The notes under the pieces are model-generated. The model made no database searches. It had not been told where the DNA came from and was given only the letters and a program-made list of their open reading frames with translations. Position numbers and translations under genes: made by a program. From contig NZ_JYJF01000065.1 of NCBI RefSeq assembly GCF_000955975.1, positions 1 to 39,887 on the forward strand: a DNA stretch of 39,887 nucleotides. Direction: 5' to 3'. The stretch is from Saccharothrix sp. ST-888 (lineage in GTDB: Bacteria > Actinomycetota > Actinomycetes > Streptomycetales > Streptomycetaceae). Below are positions 38,704 through 39,887 of the stretch, piece after piece. How positions within the stretch are numbered: the stretch's first letter is position 1; every line of letters starts with the position of its first letter.

Positions 38704-39711
38704 TCAGGCGGATGACCGCCCCGGTACCTCCTCACCCACCGGATCCGCCGTCCCCGGCTCCCCCGGCACCGGACCCGTCGGCGCCGCACCCACCGGCGTC
38801 CGCTTCGCCCCGCCGCGCCGCAGCACGCCCTGCGCGACGGCCACCCCGAGCAGTACCACCAGCGCTCCCACCGGCTGGTTCCAGGTCACCCGCTCGTCGA
38901 GCAGCAGCACCCCCGCCACCACCGCGACCAGCGGCATCAGGTACGACACCATGGTGGCCGCCACCGCGCCGGCCCGGCGGATGACCCGGTAGTTCAGCGG
39001 GTACGCGACCCCGGTGCACAGCGCGCCGAGCGCGAGCACCGAGCCGATCACGGGCAGCGTGCACCAGCGGCCGAGGTCGGTCGGCAGTCCGCCCGAGAGC
39101 AGTGGCGCCACCACCGCCCCCTCGGCCGTCCCCAGGACGACCTGGACCGCCGACAGCGCCACCGTGGACTCGGGACGCCCGGCCAGGGTCCGCTTGGCGT
39201 ACGGGAAGCCGAGCGCGTAGCAGGCGGCCGCGGCCAGACAGGCCAGCTGGCCGGCCAGGCTCTGCCCGTCGGTGCCGCGCCAGACCCCGAGCACCACCAG
39301 GACCCCGGCGAAGCCGATCGGCAGGCCCACCAGGCGCCGGCGGTCCGGGCGCTCGTCCGGCAGCAGGACCGCGGCCACCAGCATCGCCAGCACCGGGGTG
39401 GTGGCGTTGAAGATCCCGGCCAGCACCGAGGAGACGTGCTGCTCTCCCCAGGAGAACAGGGTGAAGGGGGCGACGTTCACCAGCAGGGCGGTCACCGCCG
39501 AGTGGCCCCAGACCGCCCGGCTGCGCGGCAGCCGCTGCCCGGTCGCGGCCAGGACGAGCAGCAGCGTCACGGCGCCGACCGCCATCCGCGCCAGCGCCAC
39601 GTAGCCGGGTGGCATCACCCGGACCGCGACCTTGACGAAGAGGAAGCTGCTGCCCCAGATCAGGGCGAGCAGCAGCAGGGCGTCCCACCAACGGGCCTTC
39701 GGTTCGGTCAT
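38704..39711 (-). CDS. EamA/DMT-family permease
   Basis: The 335-residue protein has about ten membrane helices in two EamA repeats: LLLALIWGSSFLFVKVAVR to LLPDERPDRRRLVGLPIGFAGVLVV, then LACLAAAACYALGFPYAKR to LLDERVTWNQPVGALVVLLGV. DMT-family carriers usually export amino acids or other metabolites. The substrate is unknown. The C terminus is a 35-residue disordered tail. ATG at 39711 is the natural start. It lies upstream of the MBL-fold gene on the same strand, with a 194-bp gap. Confidence 0.92.
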   Translation of the reverse strand: MTEPKARWWDALLLLALIWGSSFLFVKVAVRVMPPGYVALARMAVGAVTLLLVLAATGQRLPRSRAVWGHSAVTALLVNVAPFTLFSWGEQHVSSVLAGIFNATTPVLAMLVAAVLLPDERPDRRRLVGLPIGFAGVLVVLGVWRGTDGQSLAGQLACLAAAACYALGFPYAKRTLAGRPESTVALSAVQVVLGTAEGAVVAPLLSGGLPTDLGRWCTLPVIGSVLALGALCTGVAYPLNYRVIRRAGAVAATMVSYLMPLVAVVAGVLLLDERVTWNQPVGALVVLLGVAVAQGVLRRGGAKRTPVGAAPTGPVPGEPGTADPVGEEVPGRSSA

Positions 39712-39795
39712 GGCAGCACCGTAAGGGTGGGACGCTTCGCCGGCAGCCGAATCGTCCGGCGCCGGGCCCTGACGCCAACTCGGCCGGTGCGGCTG

Positions 39796-39887
39796 TTACT
39801 TCTTCTTTCCGGTGAGTTGCTGGAAGCGGGTTTCGATGCCCCAGGCGGTGACGCGCAGGAGTGCCTCGAGGACGATGTTGCGGCTCA
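39796..39887 (-). CDS. 3' end of an unidentified gene (partial)
   Basis: Reading in from the window edge, the last 29 complete codons give SRNIVLEALLRVTAWGIETR and then FQQLTGKKK, ending at TAA 39796-39798. Strong third-position GC and the amphipathic helix followed by a basic tail look like genuine coding sequence. I cannot name the family from so little. Confidence 0.6.
   Translation of the reverse strand, partial: SRNIVLEALLRVTAWGIETRFQQLTGKKK

Overview
This window looks like the chromosome of a streptomycete (Streptomyces or Kitasatospora). GC is very high, third codon positions are almost all G or C, GTG and TTG starts are common, and a mycothiol-dependent enzyme family, a bacterial proteasome activator, PASTA-less Ser/Thr kinases and a bkd operon are present. 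Nearly all of it is conserved core gene content with short intergenic gaps. I see no complete prophage, insertion sequence, CRISPR array or biosynthetic cluster.

Layout. 1-270: two identical tRNA-Gly(GCC) genes and a strong terminator. 401-4192 (+): a translationally coupled four-gene operon, ABC ATPase, ABC-2 permease, DesK-type sensor kinase and NarL-type regulator, with an inverted repeat upstream that may be its operator. 4418-10663 (-): purC, an N,N-dimethylformamidase-beta-like protein, a membrane protein that looks like an M48 peptidase without its zinc motif, and purD. 11126-15597: a lone SLATT-domain membrane protein (+), a GntR/FCD regulator with an uncharacterised partner (-), a nitrilase-family amidohydrolase (-) and a mycothiol-dependent isomerase family protein (+). 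15782-16003 (+): a very short BRO-N protein whose last codons form a terminator hairpin. 16018-21335: an MFS transporter, a secreted M64 peptidase and a BenE-type transporter (all -), then a secreted, C-terminally anchored protein (+).

21441-25008 (-): bkdA-bkdB-bkdC (E1 alpha, E1 beta, E2) of a branched-chain 2-oxo acid dehydrogenase. An orphan DevR-like regulator and a phosphotransferase diverge from it (25365-27170, +). 27327-31655 (-): two paralogous membrane Ser/Thr kinases and the proteasome activator Bpa. Then come an exported anchored protein and a quinone oxidoreductase. 34022-35021 is a decay zone holding remnants of a LysR regulator, an MFS transporter and a TrkA-type potassium channel. 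35049-37415 (-): molybdenum cofactor genes moeA, a DUF6457 gene and mobA. 37538-39711 (-): an MBL-fold hydrolase and an EamA permease. The window ends in the 3' end of an unidentified gene.

The most notable non-coding features are: three dispersed copies of a long inverted-repeat element at gene 3' ends; a 17-bp minisatellite that copies the Tyr-Leu-stop end of bpa, so that readthrough would end in Tyr-Leu again; a 15-bp tandem repeat that runs into a terminator; and several near-perfect dyads in promoter or leader regions. Assignments rest on reading motifs and protein sequence by eye. No database search was possible.
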